Source: Aerococcus sp. (GTDB lineage: Bacteria > Bacillota > Bacilli > Lactobacillales > Aerococcaceae). From it: 64,000 nucleotides of DNA. The translations under genes were made by a program, and so were the position numbers. The notes under the pieces are model-generated. The model searched no databases, was not told where the DNA came from, and worked only from the letters and a program-made list of their open reading frames with translations. Within the stretch, counting starts at the first letter, position 1. Every line of letters begins with the position of its first letter. The stretch lies in NCBI GenBank assembly GCA_030528155.1, contig JAUMZL010000002.1, positions 1-64,000 on the forward strand, written 5' to 3'. This document shows, piece by piece, positions 20,911 through 30,634 of the stretch.

Positions 20911-22296
20911 TTAGAAGACAACGACCGGCATCCCGACCGAAACTAAAGAGAAGACTTCACCCATTACGCTCGGACTGACGTTCACACAGCCATTGGAGCC
21001 GTGCAGGTGATACCAATCCCCACCGAACGTCGGTTGCCAGCTGGCATCATGGATCCCTTGTCCGCGTTCATCGAAGGCTAACCAGTAACTCACAGGAGTA
21101 CGATACGGCTCACCCGTATGCCCATTTGTGCCGACCAATACACTTGGGGATTCCTTATTCCACACTTGATAAGCCCCGGGAACGGTCTTTGTCACATCTG
21201 CTCCGGTAGCGACATCCGTTGTGAGAACCTGTTGCCCATTTTGATAGATAAACATTTTTTGATGGGCAATATCGACTTCTACATAGCTATTCCCAAAGAA
21301 GTTCTCCTGATCACTGCCCTTACCGACAACCGTCGCCTCCACATGATTGTTGCCCGCGTTCAAGGCTTCAACAACCGCTGGCGTGGTTTCTTCACGCGAG
21401 AGGTACCAACCATACGTGCCGGGTTGCACACTCACAACCCCTGAGAGCGTACTATTAAATTCATGCGCCGTAAGCAGTCCGGCGTTGGCTTGATTCCATT
21501 CCTGTAAATACTGATCGACCTGTGCCTGGTCAACCTTGAGCTGCTTGTCCTTCCCAATTGACAACCAATTTTTGATCGTTTCAGCCGGAATTTCAATCGC
21601 TTGACTCCCCACCGTAACGGTAAATGGATCCTTTGCGAGTTGGTCCAAGCGTTTTGAAAGCGTCACTAGAGCGTCATCATCTGCCTTCACTTTAGGTTGA
21701 ATGTAGGTATCATCCAAAGCCAACGTGGTTTCACCCGCATTGATCACTTGATTGAGTGCTTTAACAAATGCCTCTGCAGAGACTTGGTTACCGACCTTTT
21801 CTGCTTGGACAGTGTAGCCCTTCCCCCCGTCCACGGCTTTTAATTCCGCATCCTGACTCTTCGTCCGTTTGTTATTATCGATCTGCAGCGCTTGGAACGC
21901 CTGTTTTGCCATTGTTGCTTCAACATCCCCCTTCACCTTCAGAGCGACGAGGTCTTTTTTACTATTCGTAGCGATTTCTAATGGCCACTTCCAAGGATGC
22001 TGTTCGGCTTTCGCGCTAGTCACCATTTCCTCCCCACTCGGTAAGGAAACATAATCCGCCAATTTCAATTGCCCAATTTCTTTGCCATCCTCCGTTACCG
22101 TAATCGTCCGCGCATTCAACGCTTGATCGACCTTATCTGCCGCTGTGGCGAGTGATTGTTGGTCAACAGCAACGCCCGCAATGGTGCTACCGATCAAGAA
22201 ATGGTCACTGAAATAAGCGACGCCGAGCAAATAACCGACCGCTACCAGTACAATGACGGTGCTTACGCCACCAATTAGCCATTTTTTTGCTTTCAT
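20911..22296 (-). CDS. Membrane-anchored L,D-transpeptidase
   Basis: Cell-wall enzyme that makes or exchanges L,D-peptide links in peptidoglycan, penicillin-insensitive. The 461-residue protein has one N-terminal membrane segment (about residues 5-26), a long extracellular region with the peptidoglycan-binding PG_binding_4-type repeats typical of Firmicutes L,D-transpeptidases, and a C-terminal YkuD domain ending in HGSNGCVNVS, where the Cys is the catalytic nucleophile. The ATG at 22296 is chosen because AGAGGAG lies 8 bases upstream; an ATG at 22302 is also in frame. It is a single gene with its own promoter and terminator. Confidence 0.92.
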   Translation of the reverse strand: MKAKKWLIGGVSTVIVLVAVGYLLGVAYFSDHFLIGSTIAGVAVDQQSLATAADKVDQALNARTITVTEDGKEIGQLKLADYVSLPSGEEMVTSAKAEQHPWKWPLEIATNSKKDLVALKVKGDVEATMAKQAFQALQIDNNKRTKSQDAELKAVDGGKGYTVQAEKVGNQVSAEAFVKALNQVINAGETTLALDDTYIQPKVKADDDALVTLSKRLDQLAKDPFTVTVGSQAIEIPAETIKNWLSIGKDKQLKVDQAQVDQYLQEWNQANAGLLTAHEFNSTLSGVVSVQPGTYGWYLSREETTPAVVEALNAGNNHVEATVVGKGSDQENFFGNSYVEVDIAHQKMFIYQNGQQVLTTDVATGADVTKTVPGAYQVWNKESPSVLVGTNGHTGEPYRTPVSYWLAFDERGQGIHDASWQPTFGGDWYHLHGSNGCVNVSPSVMGEVFSLVSVGMPVVVF

Positions 22297-22374
22297 TGTC
22301 ATAACTCCTCTAATTTCATCAAGCAATTTCTCAACCCCTCCCGTTGAAAAACTGCCTCTCTATTATTGCTAATA

Positions 22375-22402
22375 AATATAAAGTACTTCTTGATCATACC
22401 AA
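22375..22402 (-). promoter_or_regulatory. Promoter of the L,D-transpeptidase gene
   Basis: Minus strand TTGGTA, 16-base spacer, TATATT, about 75 bases before the start codon. Confidence 0.55.
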
Positions 22403-22520
22403 AGCTTTGCTTATTTGTGTAATGTTAGGCTCAGTGAGAAATACTTGTCACCTCTTTATTTTAAGCGCTTTCCCGTTGAAAACAAAGGGTTTAAATGGCT
22501 TTTTGTATGGATTTTTAGAC

Positions 22521-22547
22521 AAAAAAAGAGGCGCTCATTGAGCACCT
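22521..22547 (-). terminator. Terminator of lysS
   Basis: Minus strand AGGTGCTC-AAT-GAGCGCCT, then C and seven T. Confidence 0.9.
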
Positions 22548-22562
22548 CCTATCAATCATCGC

Positions 22563-24101
<1,539 letters not shown>

Positions 24102-24135
24102 TCAAGGCGATCACATCTATTGATTTTGCTAGACA

Positions 24136-24175
24136 AAGTCACGTCATTCCTATAATAGCAGAAATTCCGTGACTT
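24136..24175 (-). promoter_or_regulatory. Extended -10 of lysS framed by an inverted repeat
   Basis: TGC-TATTAT (24152-24160) lies in the middle of a perfect 8-bp inverted repeat AAGTCACG (24136-24143) and CGTGACTT (24168-24175). The repeat could be an operator or form a hairpin in readthrough RNA from dus. Confidence 0.45.
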
Positions 24176-24196
24176 CCCTAGCCCTACTATGAACTT

Positions 24197-25213
24197 TTAT
24201 TCTGGTTGACGACGTCGCTGGCGTTTTGGCGCTGCTTCGCGCACCAAGGTCTGTTCATGGAAATCATTCAAAATATCAAGTGTTTCGGCACACGAATCGG
24301 TCTCCATACATTGAACCTTCACCTTCGTCCCACGCGGAATCCCCTTGAGGTAGTAACTCACCATACTGCGGAATTCATGCGCCGCAGCAAAGTCGCCTTT
24401 GAGGGCTTCCAGGCGTTTCAAATGATCCATCGCTGCTAAAATGCGCTCTGAGCCTTTCTTCTCTGGCAAGAGTTCGCCCGTTTTGACGTAGTGCACCATA
24501 CGCTGAATCTGCCATGGATTTCCGAGCGATCCGCGCCCCACCATGACCCCATCGACATGATAATGATCGAGGGCATACTTCGCTTCTTCCGGTGTTCGAA
24601 TATCCCCATTGCCGTAGAATGGAATGGTCAGTTTCTGTCCGACTTGATCGAGAATTTCCCAATCAGCCTTGCCTTGGTACTGTTGCGCGCGCGTCCGGCC
24701 GTGCATCGCTACCATCCCAGCGCCAGCCGCTTCAGCTGCTAATGCATTTTCTACCGCAAAAAGATGCTCACTGTCCCAACCGGTTCGCATCTTCACAGTG
24801 ACAGGGAGGCTGGTGGCGCTAACGACTTTTTTCACTCGGCGATAAACTTCTTCTGGGTCCAATAACACGCGCGATCCTGCCCCGCTCTTCACTACCTTGT
24901 TCACCGGGCACCCCATGTTAATATCAATAATTGCTGCTTTCGTATTGGCTTCCACGAATTCCGCTGCTTCTGCGAGCGAATCACCGCTTCCGCCAAAAAT
25001 TTGCAGGGACAATGGCCATTCACTATCCTCAATATGTAACATGGAGAGCGTCTTTTCATTGCGGAAATGAATGCCTTGGTCAGAAATCATTTCACAAACG
25101 ACTAGCCCAGCACCTTGCTGTTTGACCATCGTGCGGAAGGCCGAGTTCGAAATACCTGCCATGGGTGCCACTGCGATGGGATTTTCAATTTCAATATCAC
25201 CTATTTTTATCAC
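24197..25213 (-). CDS. dusB: tRNA-dihydrouridine synthase
   Basis: FMN enzyme reducing uridine to dihydrouridine in tRNA. The 338-residue protein begins with the DusB-type VAPMAGISNSAFR, has the catalytic Cys in INMGCPVNKV, the phosphate-binding GNGDI segment and GRGSLGNPW. The C-terminus is strongly basic (PKRQRRRQPE), suited to RNA contact. The start is GTG at 25213 with AAGGA 9 bases upstream. It follows hslO by 24 bases, so the two are co-transcribed. Confidence 0.95.
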   Translation of the reverse strand: MIKIGDIEIENPIAVAPMAGISNSAFRTMVKQQGAGLVVCEMISDQGIHFRNEKTLSMLHIEDSEWPLSLQIFGGSGDSLAEAAEFVEANTKAAIIDINMGCPVNKVVKSGAGSRVLLDPEEVYRRVKKVVSATSLPVTVKMRTGWDSEHLFAVENALAAEAAGAGMVAMHGRTRAQQYQGKADWEILDQVGQKLTIPFYGNGDIRTPEEAKYALDHYHVDGVMVGRGSLGNPWQIQRMVHYVKTGELLPEKKGSERILAAMDHLKRLEALKGDFAAAHEFRSMVSYYLKGIPRGTKVKVQCMETDSCAETLDILNDFHEQTLVREAAPKRQRRRQPE

Positions 25214-25237
25214 TTTGATTCGTCCTTTTTCAAATTT

Positions 25238-26113
25238 TTATTTGCTCGCTTGGATGGCTTGCAGCTCTGCTTCTGTAAAGGTGTAAGTTTTTCCGCAGAA
25301 TTGGCAAACAATCTCTGCGCCGTGATCCTCTTCGATCAGCGGTGTCAATTGTTCACTCGGCAAAGCATGCAGTCCGGAAGCAAAGCGTTCCTTGTTGCAG
25401 TCACAATGGAATTGCACCGGATAGTCAGCCAGGAAGCGCACGTTTTCTTCGCCCAATAGCTTGATAATCATCGCTTTAGGATCTAAGCCATCTTCCAATA
25501 GTTTAGTGACCTGTGCGGTTTCTTTGACGGCTTTTTCCACGCGCTCAATCACCTCATCGTCAGCAAATGGCAGCACTTGGATCACCCACCCCCCGGCCTG
25601 GAGAATGTGTTCATCCGTGTCTACCAACGTCCCGAGTGCCACTGCAGAAGGAATCTGCTCGGACTGGGCAAGATAGTAGGTGAAATCCTCAGCAATCTCA
25701 CCAGAAATCAATGGTACCTGTCCCGTGAAAGGCTCCGCCATCCCCATATCCTTGGTAACGGACAGTGTCCCTTGATTCCCAACGGCACCGAACACATCAA
25801 TCTTCCCAAAATCATTCAGGGGCAAGCTGACATGCGGGTGTTCAACGTAACCTTTGACATTCCCATGCCCATCCGCACTGACGGTGATGCCGCCTAATGG
25901 TCCGTTGCCACTAATGCGCACCGTGAGATGATCTTCTGTATCCATCCCACTAGCGAGTAACAAGGCGCCCGTCAATGTCCGCCCCAACGCTGCTGAGGCG
26001 TTGCTCCACGTATCGTGACGTTGGTGGGCTTCTTCTACTGTATTCGTTGCGTCCACCGCCATCACACGAATTTGATCATTAAATGCTAAACCTTTTACCA
26101 ATCGATCTGTCAT
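25238..26113 (-). CDS. hslO: Hsp33 redox-regulated chaperone
   Basis: Cytoplasmic holdase chaperone activated by oxidation. The 291-residue protein has the zinc-binding C-terminal switch as CDC near residue 237 and CQFC near 271, matching the CXC...CXXC pattern. The ATG at 26113 has AAGGAGA about 11 bases upstream. In relatives ftsH often precedes it; here a flavin-gene cluster does. Confidence 0.95.
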   Translation of the reverse strand: MTDRLVKGLAFNDQIRVMAVDATNTVEEAHQRHDTWSNASAALGRTLTGALLLASGMDTEDHLTVRISGNGPLGGITVSADGHGNVKGYVEHPHVSLPLNDFGKIDVFGAVGNQGTLSVTKDMGMAEPFTGQVPLISGEIAEDFTYYLAQSEQIPSAVALGTLVDTDEHILQAGGWVIQVLPFADDEVIERVEKAVKETAQVTKLLEDGLDPKAMIIKLLGEENVRFLADYPVQFHCDCNKERFASGLHALPSEQLTPLIEEDHGAEIVCQFCGKTYTFTEAELQAIQASK

Positions 26114-26136
26114 GAATGGAATTCTCTCCTTTTTGT

Positions 26137-26154
26137 TGTGAATCTCGCTTCACA
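26137..26154 (-). other. Hairpin in the hslO leader
   Basis: TGTGAA / TTCACA with a six-base loop, a few bases before the ribosome binding site. Confidence 0.4.
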
Positions 26155-26182
26155 GCTATAACTCTCCATTTTATCCTCAACC

Positions 26183-26212
26183 ATTATTCGCAAATTTTCA
26201 ATGCCTTGTCAA
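26183..26212 (-). promoter_or_regulatory. Promoter of hslO-dus
   Basis: Minus strand TTGACA, 18-base spacer, AATAAT. Confidence 0.65.
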
Positions 26213-26246
26213 GATTGGGCGCTTCTTTCCTTAAAATTTTCCACAC

Positions 26247-26277
26247 AAAAAGGCTGGCCTGTTGACCAACCTTTTTT
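26247..26277 (-). terminator. Terminator of the flavin operon
   Basis: AAAAAGG(T/C)TGG stem with CCAGCCTTTTT around an 8-base loop; T runs on both strands. It lies about 140 bases beyond the FMN reductase stop; the bases between hold no gene. Confidence 0.8.
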
Positions 26278-26412
26278 CACTTCTACTCGCTCTTATTCCT
26301 GCTATTCTCGATCTTTTTATCTCTAGCGTTCATTACCTATGCGTCCCTTTCTCGCTTCATCCAAAGACTCGAAAGAACGCGACTTAGGTGGAGGGGCGAG
26401 TCGTTGTTGTCA

Positions 26413-26982
26413 CTAGAAGCCGTAACGTTCCTGTTCCTTCTCCCAAACCAATTTGTAAGCATCCGCCAAAACGAGGGTGTCTTCTACCAAATCGCGAATG
26501 CGGAAGAGGACGTCATCATTATCAATCCCCGTCAAACCAAAGTCACGGTCGTTGAGGTACACGTAGCGAGGGACCACGTTGGCCTTCATATAGCCGAGGA
26601 TCGGTTTCAGTTGCTGCTCGGGAATCAAGAAATGACGATTAGACCCAGCATTAGCGATGATCCCTACCGTCTTATATTCCAATGCTTTTTGGGGCAAGAG
26701 ATCAAAAACATTCTTCAATACCGCTGGAATGGAGGCTTGGAAGATAGGCGTACCGATAAAAATAATATCAGCTGCCATCATAGCTCGCGTCAATTCCCCC
26801 GTATCACCAGGATAATCCAGATAGTTGCGGCCGTCCGCAAACATCAATTCTTTATTGCGCAAGCTGATATAGGTCAATTCATTCCCGTCACCATGCTCCT
26901 CTTTTAGGAGATTGTAGAGTGCTGTCGTGGCCTGTTCGGTATGTTCACCGACGTTTGATCCTGATAAAACTAAAATATTCAC
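26413..26982 (-). CDS. NADPH-dependent FMN reductase
   Basis: Flavodoxin-fold reductase expected to supply reduced FMN. The 189-residue protein starts with the phosphate-binding LVLSGSN loop and has the flavin-contact segment GTPIFQASIPAVLKN near residue 78 and ANAGS near 110. The start is GTG at 26982 with GGAGGG about 8 bases upstream. It is the third gene of an operon whose first two encode luciferase-like monooxygenases, which need exactly this cofactor supply; the pairing is inference from context. Confidence 0.88.
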   Translation of the reverse strand: MNILVLSGSNVGEHTEQATTALYNLLKEEHGDGNELTYISLRNKELMFADGRNYLDYPGDTGELTRAMMAADIIFIGTPIFQASIPAVLKNVFDLLPQKALEYKTVGIIANAGSNRHFLIPEQQLKPILGYMKANVVPRYVYLNDRDFGLTGIDNDDVLFRIRDLVEDTLVLADAYKLVWEKEQERYGF

Positions 26983-26996
26983 TGAACATCCCTCCT

Positions 26997-28136
26997 CTAG
27001 AGTATCTCATCAATCTTTTGTTCCCACTCATTTGGATTTTCGCGCGTGGATTTCGACGGTTTGTGGTCGCGCGTGTATTTCTTCACGGCTGGTAAGATTT
27101 CGTTTCCAATAATATCCAAGGTATTCATAATCTTGTCGGTCGGTACGCCACCGAAGTCAATTTCAGCAACGTAGCGATCCATGCCATACAATTCATACTG
27201 GTAGAGAATCTTATCAATGATTAATTGAGGATCCCCAATATTGATCGAACTGCGGACGTCTTTTCCTTGAGCGAAGAGACGGCGATCGAAGCCCTGGCCG
27301 TTCGCCAACATCATCCCGCGGTCGATATGAGGGTAAGCTTCACGATAAGCCGTATCTAGATCCTTATTGGCATAGAGGAACCCGCCCGTGGTCAGTGGCA
27401 AGTTTTTACCATCGAAGCCTTGGCGGTTAGCGACAGCCCGATAAATATCGATGGAGGTCTGGAAGTAATCACTCGTTCCCCCAAGCGTGGTGATGTACAT
27501 TGGTAAACCAGCCAGACCTGCACGAATAGCGGAAGCTGGCGGCCCCCCGACCGCTCGCCAGATCGGCAGTCCGTGTTTATCATTATTTGGGCGTGGAATC
27601 ACATGTGCCTCCTTCAATGGTGCGCGGAATTCGCCTTCCCAATTCACCACTTCATTCTCATTAATTTGGAGCAACAAGTCGAGTTTTTCTTCAAAGAGCT
27701 CCGTGTAGTTTTTGAAGTCGTACCCTAAGAGATCAAACAAGCCCAAACGCGATGCACGTCCGGCAACGATTTCCATTCGCCCACCAGATAGCAGGTCAAT
27801 CGTTGCTGCGTCTTCAAACACACGCACCGGATCACTCGTACTGATGATGGTCGCGCTGGAGGCAATTTTTAATTTTTTCGTTGCTTGGGCGATAGCACTC
27901 AAGATCACCATGTGAGCTTGACTGACGAAATAGTCCTGGTGCGATTCACCCACTTGGAAAATATCAACACCTGCCTGTTCAGCCACTTTCGCCATTTCCA
28001 AAATCTGATCTAGGCGTTCTTTGGCAGATAAACGTTCACTCGTATGGGGATTAGGCATGTGATCGCCTAAGGTATAAATCCCAAATTCGATACCATTTGA
28101 GGTATCAATTTCTGGTAAAATATGTGGATTTTCCAT
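26997..28136 (-). CDS. LLM class flavin-dependent oxidoreductase (1)
   Basis: Luciferase-like monooxygenase of the TIM-barrel superfamily using reduced flavin; the substrate is unknown. The 379-residue protein opens with EFGIYTLGDHMPNP and has the family segments VGESHQDYFVSQAH and VAGRASRLGLFDLLGYD. It carries a C-terminal extension of about 25 polar residues relative to its neighbour. The ATG at 28136 has AAGGAGG 7 bases upstream. It ends 14 bases before the FMN reductase gene and is a paralogue of the gene at 28270-29316. Confidence 0.9.
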   Translation of the reverse strand: MENPHILPEIDTSNGIEFGIYTLGDHMPNPHTSERLSAKERLDQILEMAKVAEQAGVDIFQVGESHQDYFVSQAHMVILSAIAQATKKLKIASSATIISTSDPVRVFEDAATIDLLSGGRMEIVAGRASRLGLFDLLGYDFKNYTELFEEKLDLLLQINENEVVNWEGEFRAPLKEAHVIPRPNNDKHGLPIWRAVGGPPASAIRAGLAGLPMYITTLGGTSDYFQTSIDIYRAVANRQGFDGKNLPLTTGGFLYANKDLDTAYREAYPHIDRGMMLANGQGFDRRLFAQGKDVRSSINIGDPQLIIDKILYQYELYGMDRYVAEIDFGGVPTDKIMNTLDIIGNEILPAVKKYTRDHKPSKSTRENPNEWEQKIDEIL

Positions 28137-28269
28137 TTTCCATCCTCCTTGTTATTGGCTGTTGTCGTACTATGTCATTTTATTTTTCATATTTTTAATG
28201 AATTCATGTTAGTCTTCGCGCGTCCTTTGTTATGAGTAGCCGCTCCTTGATATTAGGTCAATGATGCTT

Positions 28270-29316
28270 CTACTTTGGCAGTTGGCGCTTCACTTCAGGA
28301 ACGACACGCTCCGCCAACAGATCAAAAGTCTTTAGAATTTCTGACCACGGCATCCCGCCAAAATCAATCTCGAAGCTGACGCGTTGTTGGTGAAATGCTT
28401 CATACTGATAAAGGAGTTTGTCGATCACCAATGCTGGGTCACCGACGTTCACCACGCTCTTGACGCTCTTGCCTTGAGCGAAGGCGCGCTTATTAAAATG
28501 CTCGCCATTAGCCAAAACAAAGCCATGGTCAATGTAACGGTAAGCCGTTTTAAAAGCGTCATCGCAATCTTTTCGAACTAATACTAAACCCCCGGTCTGC
28601 ACCGGTAATTCCTCCAATGGGTGCCCCGCCGCTACACCGGCATCGCGGTAACTCTGGATGCGATGAGCGTACACATTGGTGGAACCTGCCAAGTGGGCTT
28701 GATATAACCCCAGTCCTGCTTCGCCTGCTTTGAGGGCGGAATCGAGCGCATTGCCGACACCGCGATAGAGAGGCAGTCGGCGCTCCCCTTTAGGATAGAG
28801 CGTCTGCTTATTCAAAGCTGGACGGTAAGTACCATTCCATGTCACCGGGCCATCTGTATGCAGCAATTGATCCAGCAGCGCCAATTTCTCCTCGAAAATA
28901 GGCGCGTAGTCGCTCTGATCAATCCCGTACAACCGAAACCCACCTAACCGTGAAGCACGCCCTGCCACCAGCTCCATCCGCCCATCTGACAATAGATCGA
29001 TCGTTGTGGCGTCCTCATACACCCGCACTGGATCGAGTACGCTCAACGTCGTCACCGCACTGCCAATTTTTATCCGTTTGGTTAAAGCAGAGAGTGCTGC
29101 CAAGATGCTGAAATGCGACTGACTGACAAAATACTGCTGGTGCGATTCGCCCACTTGAAAGGCATCAAATCCCGCTTCCTCCGCCAGTTGCCCGAGCTGA
29201 ATAATCTGGTTAAGGCGCTCTTTTGGGGGGATTTGGACATTCGTATCCGGATTGGGCATATGGTCGCCCAAGGTATAAAGCCCAAATTCTAGCGGTGCTG
29301 TAGTAGCTGATGGCAT
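28270..29316 (-). CDS. LLM class flavin-dependent oxidoreductase (2)
   Basis: Second luciferase-like monooxygenase, 348 residues, sharing with its neighbour the start EFGLYTLGDHMPNP, VGESHQQYFVSQSH, VAGRASRLGGFRLYG and the C-terminal EIDFGG segment, but divergent elsewhere, so substrates probably differ. The ATG at 29316 is preferred over GTG at 29325 because AAGGAG lies 8 bases upstream. It is the first gene of the operon, about 165 bases after a strong promoter. The 133-base gap to the next gene holds no clear terminator. Confidence 0.9.
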   Translation of the reverse strand: MPSATTAPLEFGLYTLGDHMPNPDTNVQIPPKERLNQIIQLGQLAEEAGFDAFQVGESHQQYFVSQSHFSILAALSALTKRIKIGSAVTTLSVLDPVRVYEDATTIDLLSDGRMELVAGRASRLGGFRLYGIDQSDYAPIFEEKLALLDQLLHTDGPVTWNGTYRPALNKQTLYPKGERRLPLYRGVGNALDSALKAGEAGLGLYQAHLAGSTNVYAHRIQSYRDAGVAAGHPLEELPVQTGGLVLVRKDCDDAFKTAYRYIDHGFVLANGEHFNKRAFAQGKSVKSVVNVGDPALVIDKLLYQYEAFHQQRVSFEIDFGGMPWSEILKTFDLLAERVVPEVKRQLPK

Positions 29317-29451
29317 ACGCCACACTCCTTTCTTTGTAATGGTGGATTAGTTTTTCAATCTTTCATCACTCTTACCAAGCGCTATTTACTTCAATCAGAA
29401 ATATCCCATTGTTGCTGTGCAGTGATGATTAGTTTTGTTGTCTCGTTATTC

Positions 29452-29491
29452 CACTAACTAATTGTAAGTTACACTAACGTATTGTACGTTG
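29452..29491. promoter_or_regulatory. Operator-like repeats at the flavin operon promoter
   Basis: Two 20-base direct repeats (29452-29471 and 29472-29491) share CACTAAC..ATTGTA.GTT. The second contains the perfect palindrome AACGTA-TTG-TACGTT (29476-29490) covering the -10. A repressor site is likely; no regulator gene is adjacent. Confidence 0.6.
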
Positions 29492-29509
29492 AAATAGTTC
29501 ACTTGTCAA
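29481..29509 (-). promoter_or_regulatory. Strong promoter of the flavin operon
   Basis: Minus strand TTGACA, 17-base spacer, TACAAT: near consensus. Confidence 0.85.
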
Positions 29510-29595
29510 CAATGTTAGTATAACACCTGCAGTTTGTATCCGCTTTCTTTTCGACTTAGCAGGTACTTTTATTGTTTCAATCGATTGCTTATCTA

Positions 29596-29631
29596 TAAAA
29601 AAAATCCCTGCGACCACTTTGGGCAGCAGGG
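29596..29631 (-). terminator. Terminator of queT
   Basis: Minus strand TCCCTGC, 14-base loop, GCAGGGA, then eight T. Confidence 0.9.
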
Positions 29632-29645
29632 AAAATATGGCGAGA

Positions 29646-30158
29646 TTAACGTTGCGCCATTTTTGCTTTGAAATCAACCGTACGATTGATGTAATACATA
29701 ATAGGTGCGGTAATCACAAGGATAATCGCTTCACTCACAATCAAGGTTCCATAAGTTGCCCAGAATGGCAAGCCAATCATGGACAATTCAATACCGACGA
29801 TGAAAATCATCAAGCTGAATACCACCACATTCACCGCGAGACGTTGCGCGGTGGTCTTCGTATAGCGGTAAGCAAAGTCACAGATCAAGAAACTGATCAA
29901 TGTGTGCGCCGTCCCAAAGATCAAATCTAATGGGCCAAGTCCGGTTGCAAAACCGTAGAAGTTAGCAACAAAGACACCGACCACTACTCCCCATTTGTAA
30001 CGACGGTCAAAGGCGTTCAAATGGTTCAACCCTTCCGAAATTCGAAATTGAATCGGTCCCCAAGCAATTTGAGGCAAAATAAAGAATAAAATGGCATAAA
30101 TGGCTGCCACAATCGCATTGATCACCAATACATGTGGCGTTGATTTTTGCTTAGACAT
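29646..30158 (-). CDS. queT: QueT-type queuosine precursor transporter
   Basis: Membrane S component of an energy-coupling-factor importer for a queuosine precursor such as preQ1. The 170-residue protein has five or six hydrophobic segments and the family segment RISEGLNHLNAFDRRYKWG. Assignment is supported by the preQ1-I riboswitch immediately upstream. ATG at 30158 follows GGAGG by 7 bases; a GTG at 30161 is in frame. It has its own promoter, riboswitch and terminator; the ECF energising module is not in the window. Confidence 0.93.
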   Translation of the reverse strand: MSKQKSTPHVLVINAIVAAIYAILFFILPQIAWGPIQFRISEGLNHLNAFDRRYKWGVVVGVFVANFYGFATGLGPLDLIFGTAHTLISFLICDFAYRYTKTTAQRLAVNVVVFSLMIFIVGIELSMIGLPFWATYGTLIVSEAIILVITAPIMYYINRTVDFKAKMAQR

Positions 30159-30167
30159 CACTTTTCC

Positions 30168-30206
30168 TCCCTTAGTATTTTTTACGTTGGCGGGTTACGA
30201 ACAACG
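30168..30206 (-). ncRNA. preQ1-I riboswitch upstream of queT
   Basis: Minus strand CGTTG / CAACG P1 stem enclosing a C-rich loop (GTAACCCGC), followed by the A-rich tail TAAAAAATACTAAGGG that runs into the ribosome binding site. This is the layout of class I preQ1 aptamers: tail-to-loop pseudoknot pairing would hide the Shine-Dalgarno sequence, so control is probably translational. Confidence 0.88.
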
Positions 30207-30215
30207 ATCCTCCCC

Positions 30216-30244
30216 ATCATAGCGAAAAAAAAGACCTGTGAAAA
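30216..30244 (-). promoter_or_regulatory. queT promoter embedded in the acpS terminator
   Basis: Minus strand TTTTCA, 17-base spacer, TATGAT. The -35 lies in the terminator loop and the spacer includes its T run; the predicted start falls just before riboswitch P1. Confidence 0.6.
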
Positions 30245-30249
30245 GGTCT
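30225..30249 (-). terminator. Terminator of the ddl-murF-cshA-acpS region
   Basis: Minus strand AGACCT-TTTCAC-AGGTCT then a run of T, just beyond the acpS stop. Confidence 0.85.
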
Positions 30250-30258
30250 TTTTCTCCA

Positions 30259-30624
30259 TTAATCGGATTCAATTACTACCATTGCTTGCGCGTAATGCTC
30301 AGTATGGGTAATCGAGAGATGGATGGGAGTATCGATCACGGCCGTTTCGATGTACGGCTGTCCTGTGAGTGCAGTTTTCACAGTGATGTCCAAAAAACCA
30401 ATCGGACTCCCAGCGTACACTCCCGTACCAAATGCCTTAGCAAAAGCTTCCTTGCTGGCCCAGCGCCCCGCGAGAAATTCCCACCGGCGCCGTTCACTGG
30501 TCAGTTCTTGGTAGTCCGCCTTTTCGCTTTCTGTGAGCAGACGCTCAATGAAACGCGGATTCGCATTGGCTGCTTTGATCCGTTCAATTTCCACTAAATC
30601 GATACCAATCCCTAAAATTGCCAT
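30259..30624 (-). CDS. acpS: Holo-[acyl-carrier-protein] synthase
   Basis: Transfers 4'-phosphopantetheine from CoA to acyl carrier protein, activating fatty-acid synthesis. The 121-residue protein has the start GIGIDLVEIERI, with the metal-binding Asp, and the second signature WASKEAFAKAFGTG. The ATG at 30624 is fixed by GGAG 7 to 8 bases upstream; that site overlaps the cshA stop, so the genes are coupled. Confidence 0.95.
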   Translation of the reverse strand: MAILGIGIDLVEIERIKAANANPRFIERLLTESEKADYQELTSERRRWEFLAGRWASKEAFAKAFGTGVYAGSPIGFLDITVKTALTGQPYIETAVIDTPIHLSITHTEHYAQAMVVIESD

Positions 30625-30634
30625 GCTCTTACTC

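Noticed and set aside
22480-22500. cre-like site GAAAGCGCTTAA upstream of the L,D-transpeptidase gene
   Set aside because: Only half of the CcpA consensus fits and it is far from the promoter.
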